A stretch of 64,000 nucleotides of DNA from Dietzia sp. JS16-p6b (GTDB taxonomy: Bacteria; Actinomycetota; Actinomycetes; Mycobacteriales; Mycobacteriaceae). Both the position numbers and the translations under genes were made by a program. Within the stretch, counting starts at the first letter, position 1, and each line of letters starts with the position of its first letter. The notes under the pieces were generated by a model. The model did not search any database, was not told the DNA's origin, and worked only from the letters and a program-made list of their open reading frames with translations. The stretch lies in contig NZ_CP024869.1 of NCBI RefSeq assembly GCF_003052165.1, forward strand, positions 620,001 to 684,000. Direction: 5' to 3'. Positions 61,623 through 64,000 of this stretch are shown here, in pieces.

Positions 61623-62806
61623 GCACCCTCGCGGCCGAGTCACTCGCCAACCGGGCCGCGATCGTCGGCATCGGTGCCACCGACTTCTCCAAGGACTCGG
61701 GCCGCTCCGAGCTGCGTCTGGCCGCCGAGGCCGTGCGCGCGGCCGTGGCGGACGCGGGACTGCAGCCGTCGGACGTGGACGGCCTGGTGTCCTTCACGAT
61801 GGACACCAACACGGAGATCGCGGTGGCGCGGGCCGCCGGCATCGGCAGCCTGAACTTCTTCTCCCGGATCCACTACGGCGGCGGCGCGGCGTGCGCCACG
61901 GTGCAGCAGGCCGCGATGGCCGTGGCGACCGGGGTGGCCGAGGTGGTGGTCTGCTACCGCGCGTTCAACGAACGGTCGGGGATGCGGTTCGGCCAGGTCA
62001 ACTCGGCCCTGGTGCAGCAGGTCAACTCGTCCGGGACGGACAACGCGTTCTCCTACCCGCACGGGCTGTCGACCCCGGCCGGGTTCGTGGCGATGGTCGC
62101 CCGGCGGTACATGCACGACTACGGGGCCACGAGCGAGGACTTCGGCCGGATCGCGGTGGTGGACCGCACGCACGCGGCCGTCAACCCGAACGCGTTCTTC
62201 TACGACAAGCCGATCACGCTCGCGGATCACCAGAGCTCGCGCTACATCGCCGAGCCACTGCACCTGTTGGACTGCTGCCAGGAGTCCGACGGCGGCCAGG
62301 CGATCGTCGTGACCACCCCCGAACGCGCCCGGGACCTGCCGCACCGGCCGGTGTCGATCGCGGCGGCCGCCTCGGGTTCGGGGCCCGATCAATACATCAT
62401 GACCTCGTACTACCGCCCGGAGCTCGCCGGGCTGCCGGAGATGGGGATCGTCGGCGATCAGCTGTGGTCCCAGTCCGGACTCCGTCCGCAGGACATGGAC
62501 ATGGCGGTGCTGTACGACCACTTCACGCCGTACGTCCTCATGCAGCTCGAGGAGCTCGGCTTCTGCGGCCGAGGAGAGGCCAAGGACTTCGTCCGTGAAC
62601 CGGGCGCGCTCGAGGTGGGCGGGCGGCTGCCGCTCAACACCCACGGCGGGCAGCTCGGCGAGGCCTACATCCACGGCATGAACGGCATCGCGGAGGGCGT
62701 GCGTCAGCTGCGGGGCGACTCGGTGAACCAGGTGCCGGGTGCGGAGAAGCTGGTCGTCACCGCGGGCACCGGGGTGCCGACGTCGGGCCTGGTGCTCACG
62801 GTCTGA
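61619..62806 (+). CDS. ltp2: Ltp2: thiolase-like steroid side-chain aldolase
   Basis: The 395-residue lipid-transfer/thiolase-fold protein (AAIVGIGATDFSKDSGRSE, IHYGGGAACATVQQAAMAVATG, CCQESDGGQAIVVTT, NTHGGQLGEAYIHGMNGIAEG) matches Rv3540c. It performs the retro-aldol step that releases propionyl-CoA and leaves the C17 ketone, and needs the ChsH2 DUF35 domain for stability. It is the last gene of the operon; the order chsE-chsH2-chsH1-ltp2 is the same as in the igr locus of M. tuberculosis, which however lies elsewhere relative to kstR. Confidence 0.94.
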   Translation: MSTLAAESLANRAAIVGIGATDFSKDSGRSELRLAAEAVRAAVADAGLQPSDVDGLVSFTMDTNTEIAVARAAGIGSLNFFSRIHYGGGAACATVQQAAMAVATGVAEVVVCYRAFNERSGMRFGQVNSALVQQVNSSGTDNAFSYPHGLSTPAGFVAMVARRYMHDYGATSEDFGRIAVVDRTHAAVNPNAFFYDKPITLADHQSSRYIAEPLHLLDCCQESDGGQAIVVTTPERARDLPHRPVSIAAAASGSGPDQYIMTSYYRPELAGLPEMGIVGDQLWSQSGLRPQDMDMAVLYDHFTPYVLMQLEELGFCGRGEAKDFVREPGALEVGGRLPLNTHGGQLGEAYIHGMNGIAEGVRQLRGDSVNQVPGAEKLVVTAGTGVPTSGLVLTV

Positions 62807-62822
62807 CCGACGGTATGGCGGT

Positions 62823-62871
62823 GCGGCTGACCGCGGGGCCGACCGACGGCCCGACCTCGGGGCTCAGCCGC
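62823..62871. terminator. Possible bidirectional terminator between ltp2 and the esterase gene
   Basis: GCGGCTGA (62823-62830) and TCAGCCGC (62864-62871) form a perfect eight-base stem, with GGCC-rich pairing inside; the second arm contains the esterase stop. There is no T-run. Confidence 0.4.
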
Positions 62872-63964
62872 GCAGGCACCCGCGGATGAACGACCCGATG
62901 TCGCGCACCGCGAGCTTGGCCTCGGGGACGAGGGGGTGGAACACCTGGAACACGTGGAACTGGTGGGGCCAGAGCTGGAACTCGTGCCGGACCCCGTGTT
63001 CGGCGAACCGCTCGGCGAGCTTCTCGATCCCCCCGCAGAAGATCTCCTCGCCCCCGCACTGGATGAGGAACGGCGGCCAGTCCGGGGACGGGACGTGATT
63101 GATCGGCGAGATGGCGGGATCGTCCGGGTCCACCCCCGGGGCGTACTGGCGTCGGCACAGCTCGGCCAGGCCGAGGGCGAGGAACGGGTCCTTGCGGGTG
63201 CGGTCGCGGGCGGTCATGTCCGTGAAGTCCAGATCCACCCACGGTGAGAGCAGGACGACCCCCGCCGGCATCGCGGCCTTCTCCGCGCCGAGGGCGGCCA
63301 CGAGTTGCAGGGCGAGGTTGCCGCCGGCGGAATCCCCGGCCACCACGATGTCCTGCGCCCGGAAGCCCATGCTCAGCAGCCACTCCCAGCCCGCGAGGGT
63401 GTCCTCGGTGGCCGCGGGGTGCGGGTGCTCGGGCGCGAGCCGGTAGTCGGGCAGGAAGACCGGCACGCCGGTCTCGCTGGCCATCCGCGAGGCGAGGGCC
63501 TTGTGCGACCAAGGGGATCCGAAGGTGAAGCCACCGCCGTGGATATGGAAGATCACCTTGTCCGAGTGGAAGAACCGCTTGCGACCCACCCACAACCCGG
63601 GCACGGGACCGTCCGAGGACCAGTCGTTGGTGGTCTCGAGAGCGGCCGCCCGGCCGGCTCCGGAGGTCAGCGCGCGAAGTCGACCGAGGGACGCGTCGGT
63701 AGCCGGCATCTTGTCCAGGGCGGGGCGGACGAACATCCTCAGGCCGCCGGCGAGTCCGCGGGAGCGGAGGGTCCCCTGCTCGCCGGGGCCCGTCAGCGTC
63801 GGCGTGCGGCCCGACGGTCGGTCCGCCTCCGGGGCGGCGGATCGGCGACCGTCCACCGGGACCGTCCCCGTCCGCGTGGCGCGGGGCAGCATCAGGCCCC
63901 CGTCGTAGGGCGCGCCGCTGTGCGGGGACCGCCGTGAACTCATGTCCAAAATGTAGGCGCTCAC
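62864..63964 (-). CDS. HSL-family alpha/beta hydrolase (esterase or lipase)
   Basis: The 366-residue protein carries the hormone-sensitive-lipase signatures: oxyanion motif IFHIHGGGFTFGSP, nucleophile VVAGDSAGGNLALQ, an Asp in SPWVDLDFTD or the CGGEEIF region, and a C-terminal His (WPHQFHVFQVFHPL). About 75 residues of low-complexity sequence precede the fold. GTG 63964 or ATG 63943 may be the start; neither has a good ribosome site. Such enzymes hydrolyse acyl esters, sometimes of steroids. It lies beside the cholesterol genes but convergent to them. Confidence 0.85.
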   Translation of the reverse strand: MSAYILDMSSRRSPHSGAPYDGGLMLPRATRTGTVPVDGRRSAAPEADRPSGRTPTLTGPGEQGTLRSRGLAGGLRMFVRPALDKMPATDASLGRLRALTSGAGRAAALETTNDWSSDGPVPGLWVGRKRFFHSDKVIFHIHGGGFTFGSPWSHKALASRMASETGVPVFLPDYRLAPEHPHPAATEDTLAGWEWLLSMGFRAQDIVVAGDSAGGNLALQLVAALGAEKAAMPAGVVLLSPWVDLDFTDMTARDRTRKDPFLALGLAELCRRQYAPGVDPDDPAISPINHVPSPDWPPFLIQCGGEEIFCGGIEKLAERFAEHGVRHEFQLWPHQFHVFQVFHPLVPEAKLAVRDIGSFIRGCLRG

Positions 63965-64000
63965 GGGCGCGGGGTCACGAGAAACCGCGTTCGCGGAGCG

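Noticed and set aside
1-64000. Mobile element, prophage or integrative element
   Set aside because: No transposase, integrase, phage structural gene, terminal repeat or tRNA attachment site was seen; tandem repeats present are local.

Overview
The window is high-GC, almost completely coding DNA from an actinobacterium of the Mycobacteriales (Corynebacterium/Mycobacterium/Rhodococcus/Dietzia group). Two blocks keep Mycobacterium tuberculosis gene order: ftsH-folE-folP-folB-folK-DUF3180-DUF6779-DUF2520-panC-panD-coaX...lysS...clpC, and mhuD-mutY-can-(Rv3587c-like)-disA-lpqE-carD-ispD-ispF-cysS-rlmB. Cholesterol-catabolism genes (kstR, fadE34, igr-type operon) fit the same order of bacteria. A Dietzia-like genome is my best guess, by inference only. 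I saw no rRNA or tRNA gene, insertion sequence, phage gene or CRISPR array.

Layout. 1-7.8 kb: folate and pantothenate/CoA biosynthesis, mostly one overlapping plus-strand operon. 7.8-18 kb: a patchwork holding a TMEM175-type membrane protein, an extradiol dioxygenase, a rhodanese-like protein behind a sulfur-regulator operator, glutaminase, lysS, an L,D-transpeptidase, a pair of paralogous membrane proteins and the helicase HrpB; lsr2, which sits between lysS and clpC in mycobacteria, is not here. 18.2-21 kb: clpC with a possible ClgR site and a strong terminator. 21-26.9 kb: a sulfonate-sulfur locus (flavin reductase, ROK regulator, ssuD-C-B-A) with an McbR-type operator. 26.9-36 kb: the second syntenic block, from which radA is missing and in which ispD and ispF are one open reading frame. 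36-41 kb: a phosphotransferase, a zinc ABC transporter with a Zur-box-like site, and trehalose-phosphatase.

41-54.4 kb is the most accessory part. An amidase and GntR regulator pair has a perfect palindrome in front of it, and nearly the same palindrome lies in front of an operon of class III aminotransferase, large FAD/Fe-S 2-hydroxyacid dehydrogenase and succinate-semialdehyde-type dehydrogenase, suggesting one omega-amino-acid/amide regulon. Around it lie a LuxR/WhiB divergent pair, a frameshifted 2-hydroxyacid dehydrogenase, an ectoine hydroxylase without ectABC, a LysR regulator, and a Glu/Leu-type dehydrogenase whose Shine-Dalgarno can be closed by a hairpin.

54.5-64 kb: KstR with its operator, FadE34, a natural fusion of the two steroid acyl-CoA dehydrogenase subunits ChsE2 and ChsE1, ChsH2, ChsH1 and Ltp2. 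Together these would remove the last side-chain carbons of cholesterol. An HSL-type esterase ends the window.

Two genes (ispD start, 2-hydroxyacid dehydrogenase) look one base short in homopolymer runs, so either sequencing error or real decay must be considered. Several genes have a TANNNT -10 box 6-8 bases before the start codon, the signature of leaderless transcripts.
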